A DNA stretch of 64,000 nt, taken from contig JAJEKV010000224.1 in assembly GCA_021234155.1 (NCBI GenBank), positions 60,001 through 124,000 on the forward strand, given 5' to 3'. The position numbers and the translations under genes were made by a program. The stretch comes from Isoetes taiwanensis (taxonomy: Eukaryota > Streptophyta > Lycopodiopsida > Isoetales > Isoetaceae). Within the stretch, counting starts at the first letter, position 1. Every line of letters begins with the position of its first letter. The notes below the pieces were generated by a model that was not told the origin of the DNA, searched no databases, and worked only from the letters and a program-made list of their open reading frames with translations. Below, piece after piece: positions 12,626 to 22,160 of this stretch.

Positions 12626-13211
12626 TCAACTTTGTAATCTTATATTGCTATTACTATTATGGTTTAGTTTATTTGATCTTGAGTGTTTTCTTTTCAAATT
12701 TGTCATCTTTAAATTATTGAACTATAATGCCTTGTAGATTTTGAGAAGCTACAGGTCCCTCTTCTTTCCACACTCGTCCTTCGAGATCGTTCTTCAAGAA
12801 AAGCATCGCTTTCTTATTCCATCCGTTGGCAACAGAGACAAGCATTAGTCGAGATGCAGCCTACAAGAGCAGTCTAGATTGAAGTGGCATTTCTTCCACC
12901 TTTTTGAATTCTATTAATTCATGGAGTTTGATTGTATTATATGTTATGTACTCTATTCCTGGAGTTTGATTGTATTATATGTTATGTACATTACAAGTAT
13001 CTCGTATTTGATGAGTCTTGTCGTTCTGATAGGTTTGCTCCCTTGTCCATATTGCTAACTCTTCACCAATTACTATTCCTCTTCATCCAACTAGTTCTCG
13101 GGTATCCAAATCATACCAAGTAATATCCCTTGGTGCAGTACTATATCTGATGTATGGATACACAACACAATTTTCATGAATTACTAGATATAAAATGTGA
13201 TGGCATTCTGT

Positions 13212-13411
13212 TATAAGTCTTAAGAAAATGTTGTAGCAACTATTGTTTAAAAATCGTTGCAACAACCCACTTAAATTGGACAAGTGCTCCTCACAATTCG
13301 GTTGAAATATTAGATAAAAATTCAGATACCATTTTGTTACAAGTCATAAGAAGAGGTAGTTACATCTTAGTTATAATATTGTTCAAAAGTTGTTGCAATA
13401 ACTCACTTAAA
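13212..13411 (+). repeat. Two-unit subterminal repeat near right end of element 1
   Basis: 13212-13276 and 13345-13411 share the order CATAAGAA-like, GTTGTAGCAACTATTGTT-like, GTTGCAACAACCCACTTAAATT. With the TTGACACA cores at 13440-13570 it forms the right subterminal region of the transposon. Confidence 0.7.
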
Positions 13412-13567
13412 TTGTGATAAAAAGTTGACAAAAGGATGTCATTGCATTGGACGACATATTTGACACTATGCACTAGACACAAATTTGACACAACACAAGC
13501 ACTTTGTGTCAAGATAGTAGCAGTTGACACAAGATTGTCACTACACTTATAACTTGTCACAAGGGTT

Positions 13568-13596
13568 GACACTATACCCCCCATCCTTTTGTAGTG
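13568..13596 (-). repeat. Right terminal inverted repeat of CACTA element 1
   Basis: Reads inward on the minus strand as CACTACAAAAGGATGGGGGG. It is followed directly by GTA, the right copy of the target-site duplication. Confidence 0.95.
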
Positions 13597-13924
13597 GTAT
13601 ATTTTCCTTCAAGACAACAAGACAAGATGTTTGTAGTGGTCTTAGAACTTATTCTTGGCATTTTCAAAACATTTTTGAGTTTTGAAAACCAGCGCCATGT
13701 AGTGTTTACATTTATCTTTTGAACAAAATTATATTATGCAATGCCCTTCCATGTGTCTTCTATACAATTTATGAACATTGTTTACCTTGTTTAGCTTTTA
13801 CTGTTTGAATGCACGGGACGTTAATACCATTTAGTCCAAGGACTTGATGTTCCATGAATCGTATGATGTGGAAAGTAAAATACATTTGTCCAATAACAAA
13901 GAACATGGAAGGCTAACATGCAAG

Positions 13925-14108
13925 GACTGCGTGTAATGCAAAACCCTAATCATTTACAAAAATTTATGATTTTTAGAGAGGAATATACATCCTTTTTAAG
14001 TAAGCAGCATTTGCACGACTGCATGTTATGCAGGACCCTAATCATCTGTAAAACCATATAATTTCTAAAGAGAAATATGCATCCTTTTAAGTATGCAGCA
14101 ATGGCATT
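13925..14108 (+). repeat. Tandem duplication of about 92 bp
   Basis: Two units, starting GACTGC at 13925 and 14017, share the CCCTAATCAT core and end with CATCCTTTTTAAGTAAGCAGCA or a close variant. The second unit abuts the OBG-like fragment. Confidence 0.85.
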
Positions 14109-14112
14109 GTAC

Positions 14113-14238
14113 ATGGATGTCTTCAGCATTGGCTTTGTTGGACCTCCAAATGCAGGGAAGAGCATTCTTTTGGGTGCAATTTCGAGGGCAAAACCTAGTG
14201 TTGGTCATTATGCCTTTACTAACCTCCGGCCAAATATT
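14113..14238 (+). pseudogene. Isolated exon fragment of an OBG-type GTPase
   Basis: Forty-two open codons give [19 protein letters not shown] and [13 protein letters not shown], the P-loop (G1) and following segment of the Obg/Spo0B-associated GTP-binding family, which acts in ribosome assembly (plant members are often in plastids or mitochondria). The family normally has Thr after the P-loop GKS; here it is Ile. A GT follows at 14239, but the next stretch contains no recognisable G3 (DxPG) exon, and neither flank holds the Obg fold. Best read as a stranded exon or gene fragment, about 500 bp from a transposon end. Confidence 0.75.
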
Positions 14239-15317
14239 GTTCCTTCTGTCCCTTATTTTCTTACTCATAAAAATTGTATAATTATTGAGCATCTCTATTA
14301 TTTACCGTTTTGTAATACCTTTAAACTTTAGATTGCAATGGATCACGAAAATACGGGATGTTCCTTGCAGAATATTAGCGTTCCATTGGACTAGGCTTGC
14401 CATTGTAGGTCTCAACTGATATCTGTGAACATACTAGCACACATTAATATTTTATAATTTTTTCCTTTGCCTCAACCCTGCCCTTCTGCTAGTTAACTTG
14501 CTTTAATTTATTTACCTATCAGGCCTTTATATTGAAACTGGCGTTTATGGGTCACAGTGTCCTTTTGGGTTCTTCCTTTAAAAACAAAAGTTGGAACTAA
14601 AAGAAACTCCAAAATGTCCTCAGCCGTTGGATTTTACCCAATAGCTCCATACATATGGATACCGACGTTGTTTGGAAAAGCAATGGCAATGGAGGAATCG
14701 AACCTCCCGGTGGCGACTCTTTTTTCTCCATCGCCCTCCTCCCGAACCAGCCGTAAGCTCAAGTGTTATAAACCATACAAGGAGGGAAAAGAATCAATCA
14801 CACCTGCATGCAAATAGATCTTACCGCATATAAATGCAAAATCCAAGGAGTCGCCTTGCTACTAGAACCTATTATCAGATTTGAGAATAGCTTGAATTTA
14901 CCTCTTGAATTTGGAAGAAATAATCTTCTGATACGGCGAAACTTCTTCACCGTCAATCACATGAAGAAACAACCGCTGATGAAGCCACCTGCACCATCCC
15001 TGCTACTCGTAATTCCAAAGAACCAAAACCAGACGAAACTGGGAAAGCCATGTGAGGTTTCCGCCAAAATCAGGGTTGGACCAATTTGATCTGCCCCCTC
15101 AAGAAGGAAATTGGGCGCGACCATCGGTAAAAAAAAAAAAAAAAGGGAACAAGAAAAAAAAAAGATTAAATGAATAAAGTACACATGCCTTTTTTTCAAA
15201 TTTTCCAAAAAAACAAACCCTACGTTCCTCTGTAAGGTTCATTGGGGAACCTTAGGGGCCACATTTTGGCGCCTTCCTAGCTGTCTACTACAACACCCTA
15301 AGAGAATTTGTTCTACA
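14239..15317. other. No recognised gene
   Basis: Short open frames occur on both strands (for example plus 14557-14817 and 14808-15089), but none resembles a known family or shows a coherent exon chain. An A-rich tract lies at 15127-15165. I see nothing else that can be named. Confidence 0.5.
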
Positions 15318-15423
15318 TATTCTAAACGAGGTGCACCCTAGACTACCACAATCCTAGGATCCGTCGATTCTATGGCCAGACCACATATTGGGGCCTATAG
15401 GCACCTCTCGTTTCGCATATGTA
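15318..15423 (+). repeat. Dispersed repeat copy (second copy at 19481-19584)
   Basis: GAGGTGCACCCTAGACTACC through CACCTCTCGTTTCGCATATG recurs at 19481-19584 with scattered substitutions. The two copies are followed by different sequences, so this is a unit of an interspersed repeat rather than one large duplication. Confidence 0.85.
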
Positions 15424-15594
15424 GCACAATAACAGGGGGTTACTTTTAGATTTTTATACGTTTTTTCACATGGTTTTTCTATGATTTCGTTGTTGTATTC
15501 GTTGAGGTGTACTAAATAGTATTTCTAGAGTGCACCCTTTATGGGCCGTTGATTTTCGTTGGTTGGAACAATCCGAGGGTTGTTGTCTTTCTCT

Positions 15595-15763
15595 GCATGT
15601 GTTTGTGCATGAACATTGTGCATGTGTATGCATGTGCATGTGCACATGCATGTGCATGTGTGTGCATATGCATGTTCATGTGCATGTGCATGTGTATGTG
15701 CATGTGCAAGTGCAAGTGCATGTGCATGTGTGTGCATGTGTGCATATGCATGTGTACTTGCCC
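15595..15763 (+). repeat. TGCATG/TGTGCA alternating purine-pyrimidine tract
   Basis: About 170 bp made mostly of GCATGTGCATGTGCATGTGT-like hexamers with strict purine-pyrimidine alternation over long runs. Open frames in all directions through it are only low-complexity Met-Cys or His-Met strings and are not counted as genes. Such tracts can adopt Z-DNA and are unstable in length; TGCATG is also the core of the plant RY element. Confidence 0.92.
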
Positions 15764-16640
15764 TCTTGGATTCTTATTGCCGGAGTGGATTTTACTACCA
15801 CGAGATGGATTTTTTGCTCACACTTACAAAGGTATTTGTTTTTTAATGTTTCTTCAGTTAGCATAATGTTTTTTTTACAAGGTATTGGTTTCCTGATTCT
15901 ACAATGTAGTGCTGCAAAACCCCTTTTGTTTCCTTCCTAAGATTTTGCCGCAGATTCAAGTTTAGGCCCTCTCGTTTGTTTCCAACTCTTGGATATTCCC
16001 TGGTTGCTTGGATTGTTCATAGCAGCCAGCCTTTAGCTTCAATCAACAAGGATTCTTATGCACACAATGCAGACGGATTATTCCCGCCCTTTTCCATGTC
16101 ACGCCAGACGTACCAAACAAAGTGGCTACAAGAATGCATTTATATTGTAGGTTTGGAACTTTAATCGAACCATAAGGTGAATCATGCATTACCTTTAAGC
16201 TCTGGATGGAGCATCCAAAATCATATGGATTGATAAACAATGGTATCATTGTGAAAGAAAAATAGTTGTAGCGGAAGTAACAATATGTAGCGTAATAACA
16301 GGGGGTTTTCTTTGTGTTGCAAACTTTATGACTTTCAGAATAATGGGATCAATCTGCTCTATCTTTATGGTAACTTTTACTTATGTTCTATTTGTTTTAT
16401 TATGATCAAATTCAAAAGCTACAGGTGATGAAAGCCTCAAATGAATTCTAGTTTTTTTCTGGTTTGAATTCTAAATTTTTTGTCACACCGGGGGGGGGAG
16501 AGGAAGGGGTGACGTCTCTAAGGCCCTGAAGGGGCCAAAAATTTTTTTTTTCAACACAAACCATTAACATCCAACATATAAAAATTAAATCCCTCAACAC
16601 ATAACAACCAACACATAACAACCATTGACATTAACTACCA
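15764..16640. other. Non-coding; short direct repeats
   Basis: A motif like ATATGTAGCACAATAACAGG at about 15416 recurs as ATATGTAGCGTAATAACAGG at about 16285, so the stretch between them may be a small insertion or deletion product. A G-rich run (10 G) lies near 16490, and a GGCCC-CTGAA-GGGGCC hairpin with a T10 tract near 16523-16550. No gene recognised. Confidence 0.5.
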
Positions 16641-17247
16641 ACACAACTACCATTGACATTAATTAACACAACCATTGGGTCCAACACATTTAAATTAAAA
16701 TCCCCCTTAAACCCCCTTTGGTTTGAGTGCATATGTCACACGGGGGGTGACGTAGGGCAGCGAGAGCCCTCATAATTGTATTTTGCGTATGAAATCAACA
16801 CCATATAGTATTCGCTTGAAATCTTATAGTATTTTGCAAATCTTGTTATACAGTATAGCAAATTTTGTACTTGCATACCCCACAAACGAGGAACTTTATG
16901 TACGGTATAGATTAAGGAATAAGAGGTGAATATGCCTATCCAACAGCTCTTGTTGCCCGGAGTCACCCCCCGTGTGAATATGCACCCAAAGTTCCTCGTT
17001 TGTGGGGTATGCAAGTACAAAATTTGCTATATCAGATAACAAGATTTGCAAAATACTATAAGATTTCAAGCTTTAATACTATATGGTGTTGATTTCATAC
17101 GTGCAAAATACAATTATGAGGGCTCTTGTTGCCCGGAGTCACCCCCCGTGTGAATATGCACCCAAACCAAAGGGGGTTTAAGGGGGATTTTAATTTAAAT
17201 GTGTTGGACTCAATGGTTGTGTTAATTAATGTCAATGGTAGTTGTGT
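16641..17247. mobile_element. Large inverted-repeat (foldback/MITE-like) element
   Basis: Left arm ACACAACTACCATTGACATT and onward pairs with the end at 17247; the outer arms contain AAATTAAAATCCCCCTTAAA and CCCCCTTTGGTTTGAGTGCA. Inside, 16738-16896 and 16997-17145 form a second pair of long arms of about 150 bp (around GAGGGCTCTTGTTGCCCGGA and TTTGTGGGGTATGCAAGTAC), with about 100 bp between them. Nearly the whole unit can fold into one hairpin. There is no coding capacity. A related, shorter element lies at 28131-28522. Its ends match no classic superfamily that I know. Confidence 0.85.
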
Positions 17248-17250
17248 GCA

Positions 17251-17471
17251 TATAGTCATTTATGATAGGAGGCGCCTATGATTTTGAAGTATGAAATACG
17301 ATTTTGCCTAAGGTTTTGAGGGTGTATCGAACTTTTATACGGCTTTGCCTAAGGTTTTAGAGTATGAAATATGGGGGCTCGAACCTCTATCAAAATAACT
17401 CAATGTCCTAATAAGACTACTTTAACCAATATACCTAATGAGCTAATGTGATTATTTTCTATCTTGAATCT
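17251..17471 (+). repeat. Dispersed repeat carrying the empty site of the 19733 MITE
   Basis: TCATTTATGATAGGAGGCGC through ATTTTCTATCTTGAATCTATG is repeated at 19584-19732 plus 20145-20220. In this copy AAATAACTCAATGTCC is uninterrupted at 17400-17402; in the other copy the MITE splits it at TCA. Confidence 0.93.
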
Positions 17472-17600
17472 ATGTTTTTTTTTTTTTTTTTTTTTTTGAA
17501 AGTGATAACTTTCTTTAGGTTTGAAAGTGATAACTTTATTTATTAATTTTTTTACATGGCCTCTAGGCATATAAAACACATGGGATTAAGCATTGATGTA
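17472..17600 (-). mobile_element. Probable LINE 3' tail fragment
   Basis: A run of about 23 T is followed by GAAAGTGATAACTTTC, present twice (near 17498 and 17522). Read on the minus strand this is AAAGTTATCACTTTC directly before poly(A), similar to the 3' end of the clear L1 at 59505 (ACTTTC then poly(A)). Only the tail is visible; no reverse-transcriptase coding is attached. Confidence 0.4.
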
Positions 17601-19379
17601 AATAAATTATTATATTACAAGGTATTAGGTTTTTACCACGACGAGTATATATCAATATGGAAATCTTTAAATGCTCACATCGGAATCGGGTCTAAAAAGG
17701 AGAGCGCAGCTTATGAAGCAAATTTTGACCTCCGTAAAAGGTATTGGGTAGCATTGTGATTTAACCCATAGCATTTATAGTGCATAAAATGGTGCATAAG
17801 GCCAAGCATGTTAGCGCTAAAGGCAAATTTCTGAATGACTTAGTCTTTGAACAGGGAGCTTGAGTTTCGTAGACTCCAAAGATTGAATCGAAAACATGGA
17901 TAAATATGGAAAGGGTAGCGGATCCACTCCAAAAGAAGTCACACTAATTATCAAGGATCCAGATTCACCAAAAGAGGTGGAGGATATGGATCGGTAACTT
18001 CAATCAGACCGATAATGAAAGGTCCTATATTCCAGAAACACAACAAGATGAAGAGTATAACTCTGACCCCGAGCTTTATCAGGTATATTCATGATAAATG
18101 TCTTATATAAACCCAGGAATTTTAATCCTTCCTTAACTACAAAAATCGTACACGGCCTGCAAGAGGCTAATGCCTCTTTGAACCATGCTCAGTAAGCTAT
18201 TTTATGGATAAGATCAGAATGATCTACACCAAATACTTGATTAAGATATGGTACATTCATCTCAGTATTTTTTATGGTTTGTTCTTATTGCTAGTCTTTT
18301 ACCTTATTAATGCTAGTAGTTAAAAATCCTCTTTAGAAAAACCAAGGGCAAAAGTGTTACATTGGGTGAAGGGCGATAAGCCGGAAAAACCCAATGTACC
18401 TTTTGGCCCTCATAGATTTACCATTCTTATGCTAATTCTATGTTGATTGGTCTGCCAGTCTGGGTTTTTCCCCTCGATGTGATGCTTTTTGCTTTCTGGT
18501 TTCACTATAGAGGTGCTGAAGTTGGTATATAAATGAAGCTGGGCAAGCATAATCATGCTGTTATCAGGGATACATCTTTTATCCTTCTCTATTTTACTTT
18601 AAATGGATGCTGATGGTCAAGAGCATATACTTTTTGTGAAGTGCTATTTATAGCTTAACTCTGGTTCTTGAAGGCTTGTTTAAATGTCCTTATTATCTAC
18701 TGCATAAAAGACATTTTAGCTTTTTTTGATACTTGCAAAAAGATCCTAGTTCAAACGGGATATCCCGACTTATGATTCTTAGTTTTATAAGGTTAATACT
18801 CGTATGATGGTTTTTGTAAAAGTTTACCCCAGGTTTACTTTTAATATCTGATGGTAGCACTTATCCAAATCTATGTTTTCTTTAGTTCTGTACTCTGAAA
18901 GTTACCAGAATTAAATATGGAATGTAGTGCATGCATTCAGCTATACATATGAAAAGATCATTACCTTTAGCTCTGCTCATAAGATACTCTTGGTTCTGAT
19001 ACAAGATAGTAATACAAAGTGTTGAAATATAAAGTAGAACTCAAAAATCCATCTTTTTCTTTGGCTAGAATAGGCTCTAAGGTTATCTTATAAAGTAATA
19101 TAAGTGAATGGCAACTTTGTCATCATATCATTCCATTTGTGGAATTAAAACTAAGTCATCATGGCTATGTTGTTTACAGTACAGTAAGTATTTTCTAATT
19201 AGACATTTTCTATTTGAGTAGTAGTTTCTTGAGCCAGGATGGATTGATACCAAAGATTTAAGGAACTCACTTAGATTTTTGGGTTGATAATACCGTGGAG
19301 GGATTGACCGATACGGATGATTATGCTAGTATGGCCATAGGTCGAGGCTAGTGTGTAGGGGGTTTTTTTTTTTATAAAA
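17601..19379. other. No recognised gene; weak coding-like stretch 17.87-18.08 kb
   Basis: A 67-codon plus-strand frame (17556-17759) and an acidic plus-strand stretch around 17890-18080 (YIPETQQDEEYNSDPELYQ followed by GTATAT) look possibly coding but match nothing I know. The remainder is AT-rich without features. Confidence 0.4.
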
Positions 19380-20335
19380 ACCCATTCAATTATTTTAGGG
19401 ATATATGGTTTATAGTTTCAGGAATTATCATTTTTACATCCATATGAAATCCCCTGGAACCTCCCGTTATTATGCTACATATTATAAATGAGGTGCACCC
19501 TGGACTACCACAGTCGTCAAATCCGTCGATTCTACGGCCCAGACCACATGTTGGGGCCTCTAGACACCTCTCGTTTCGCATATGGTCATTTATGATAGGA
19601 GGCGCCTATGATTTTGAAGTATGAAATATGATTTTGCCAAAGGTTTTGAGGGTATATCGAACTTTTATACGGCTTTGCCTAAGGTTTTAGAATATGAAAT
19701 ATGGGGGCTCGAACCTCTACCAAAATAACTCAGGCCCTTTTTCCACACTAGTCGCAAAATATGGCTGTCATATACAATATACGACACCATTTGTGACTCC
19801 AAGGCTAAAAATAAGACACACAAGTTTAAACTTACTTTTCCACTGCATGGTAGTCATAAAATATGACACCACTAAAAATACTAGTGGAAAAGCATGAAAA
19901 AATAAGACACGTCTTATTTTTAGTTATATATTCAAATAAGACTAGGTGTCTTATTTTACGGCGGGGGAAATTCCCCGGAATAAAATAAGACTCCATTTAG
20001 TATCCAAACCTATTCCAAACCCAAATAAGGCATGTCTTATTTTTATAGTGGAAAAGTGATGTACTTTTAAGACAATAGGTAGCCAAACATCACTGGATAA
20101 AATATGTGACTTTTAGAGATAAGACTACCGTGGAAAAAGGGCCTCAATGTCCTAATAAGACTACTTTAATTAATATACCTAGTGAGCTAATGTGATTATT
20201 TTCTATCTTGAATCTATGTTTTTCTTATAACAACCCATTCAATTATTTTAGGGATATATGGTCTATGGTTTCAGGAATTATCATTTTTACATCCATATCA
20301 AATCCCACTGGAACCCCATATTAGTGTGCTACATA
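19380..20335 (+). repeat. Composite repeat block with an internal duplication
   Basis: CCATTCAATTATTTTAGGGA through GCTACATATT occurs at about 19381-19490 and again at 20228-20335. Between the two lie a second copy of the 15318 repeat (19481-19584), a second copy of the 17251 repeat, and the MITE inside the latter. The order suggests nested insertion and duplication of an older repeat. Confidence 0.85.
19733..20144. mobile_element. 412-bp MITE with TCA target-site duplication
   Basis: The ends are inverted repeats GGCCCTTTTTCCAC continuing about 21 bp with two mismatches. TCA flanks both sides (19730-19732 and 20145-20147), and the sister repeat at 17400-17402 has one TCA and no insert. The interior is AT-rich with repeated AATAAGAC/GTCTTATT motifs, including a near-perfect palindrome near 19897-19922, and no coding capacity. 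A 3-bp duplication and GGCCC ends recall PIF/Harbinger-type (Tourist) MITEs, although those prefer TWA rather than TCA. Confidence 0.93.
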
Positions 20336-21930
20336 TTGTCTTCATAAATTGGGTGGGAATTCGAAACATTCTTTGCAAGTCTTGCATTAGAAAACTCTCT
20401 GCTCTTCACAACATGGAAAGTGGGGAGCTTATTCTCCTTGCGGAATAGAGAACGACTCTCTTATTTTGCTAATAGGTAATCAACAAGATCCAATTCTTTG
20501 ATAAAGAAAAAAGACCTAGAATAGCGACACGTTTGAATTACTTGTATTATAACTCATAATACAACTCAAGTTTAATGTAAACAAGTGTTAGGTATATCCC
20601 TACCAAGAAAAGCAAAAACATAAATATACCAAGTTATAAGTTTGCATTACTTTAGAAAGAGTATATAAATAGATTAAATAGATCAACTAATGAGCAAGCA
20701 TTGCTCTTCTCTTTTGTTGCAAAACCCATCCTTAAAAACACACTTGCAATTTAAGGATTCAAATGGTTCATCATATAATGAGACCAACATTGTTGTGTCA
20801 AGTGTCTCTAGGTTCAAATGAGTTCTTGTAGCACTCTTGATGGTATTTTTTATGAGAAAGACCCCACTCAACAACTTGTTTGCTTCCAGGAATGAGCAAG
20901 CAACATTCCCATAGATTCATTAGGGCTAGAAAATTGTTCCACCGGCTATCACAAGTTCCATTTTCATCTCTACAAATATTTATTCTTCACAGCACTGTGA
21001 TTTGTTCCAACAAAGTCCTCTCTCTCACTCAAACATTGTACCCGATCAACCTTTGAAGCGACTTTCAAAAGTAAACTTTCCAACCATTTTGTAGTCTGCT
21101 TATCTCTATCCAGATCATTCGAAGGATATGTAATGAACACATCACTCACATTTGCAAAATCTCACGGCAAGTGCTTGCAATACAACATCTATAAAAAGAT
21201 AGCAATGTGAATTGAACGCAAGTGAAACACTCTCTTCAGGAAACTCATTCAAGAACATGCAAATTCTCCTCCTTTCCTAGAATAGGAATATATCTCATCT
21301 CAAATGGTGTTCATGAATAGTGCCATCAGTATTCACAAATGCTATTTTACCAGTATAGCAACAAGTCATGAACATAGGAAAATGTTTTGTACCTTCACCA
21401 AATACTCTATCCCGTGAGAGATACTTCCTAGTAAACTTCTCCTTCACTAAATCCAACCAAAAGCTTATCTTCGTGATATCAAATCCTTCCCTTCAAATTA
21501 AAATGTAACTTATTCAACTCAACAAGGACATCTGCCAAGAAATGTATCATGAATTGTACGTGAAAGACATGAACTATTTATTAACCTATGAAAAATAAAG
21601 AGATTACAAATTAAAGAAATAGATAATAAATTGTACCTCAAAAATAGTGGCCTTCTCATAAAGTTTGTTGGCATTCATCTTCCATTGATTCAGAATAGCA
21701 AGCATAAAGCAAACCAATCTCTCCATTACTAGTCCTCTAGACAACCATCGCATACCATATATTTGTAGAACATTCCAGTGATGCTTATCATAAACTTCTA
21801 GTAAATTATTGAATCTATCATGCTAGTTTGACGACTTTCCAAACCAGGAGTATATTTTATTAGCCAGCTGGTCACAAAATAAAAAACAAAAGTCTTGACC
21901 TCGTTGTCAATGGATCCTTTACTGTTAATG
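20336..21930. other. No recognised gene
   Basis: AT-rich sequence with only short frames on both strands. Phrases such as 21000-21500 read as weak minus-strand coding with many stops and may be an old transposon or gene remnant, but I cannot assign a family. Confidence 0.45.
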
Positions 21931-22160
21931 CTTCTTTAGTCTAGTGGTAACACACTAGATCTAGAAACTATAGGCCTCGAAGTTCGAGACCGCCCGTAAT
22001 TGCACTCGAATTGTTGGATGTCAAAACCCACGGACTCCAATGTAAAGTAGTTGGGGTGGGGCCCAATCAAGCAATGTAGTGTGGTGTGTGGTCACATGTT
22101 CACATGGTGTGTGTCTTTGCCTAGTGGCGTGGGCGTGGACGTTAAAATACTATCTATCTA
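21931..22160 (+). mobile_element. tRNA-derived SINE-like sequence
   Basis: A perfect RNA polymerase III A box, TAGTCTAGTGG (21937-21947), is followed 45 bp later by a perfect B box, GTTCGAGAC (21982-21990), the spacing found in tRNA genes. The head resembles plant tRNA-Gln, but the anticodon arm and acceptor pairing are not intact, and non-tRNA sequence (GGACTCCAATGTAAAGTAG and onward) continues to about 22160. This is the layout of a SINE. No clear poly(A) or target-site duplication was found, so the end is approximate. Confidence 0.5.

Larger units (their letters stand above)
1067..13596. mobile_element. CACTA (En/Spm-type) DNA transposon, element 1, 12,530 bp
   Basis: Both ends carry CACTA-type terminal inverted repeats: the left end reads CACTACAAGAGGATAGGGG and the right end, read inward on the other strand, CACTACAAAAGGATGGGGGG; similarity runs about 29 bp. 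The element is flanked by a perfect 3-bp duplication, GTA at 1064-1066 and GTA at 13597-13599, the size typical of this superfamily. Inside are a minus-strand TNPA-like gene and a divergent plus-strand TNP2-like transposase, plus subterminal repeat tracts at both ends. It has all parts of an autonomous element, but both genes carry lesions, so present mobility is doubtful. Confidence 0.96.

Noticed and set aside
15466-15940. Overlapping open frames on both strands full of Met-His, Met-Cys or His-Ala repeats
   Set aside because: They are produced by the TGCATG-type repeat, which is open in every frame; there is no gene-like sequence outside the repeat.
21931-22005. Functional tRNA gene
   Set aside because: A and B boxes are good, but the acceptor and anticodon arms do not pair and no clear anticodon loop is formed.
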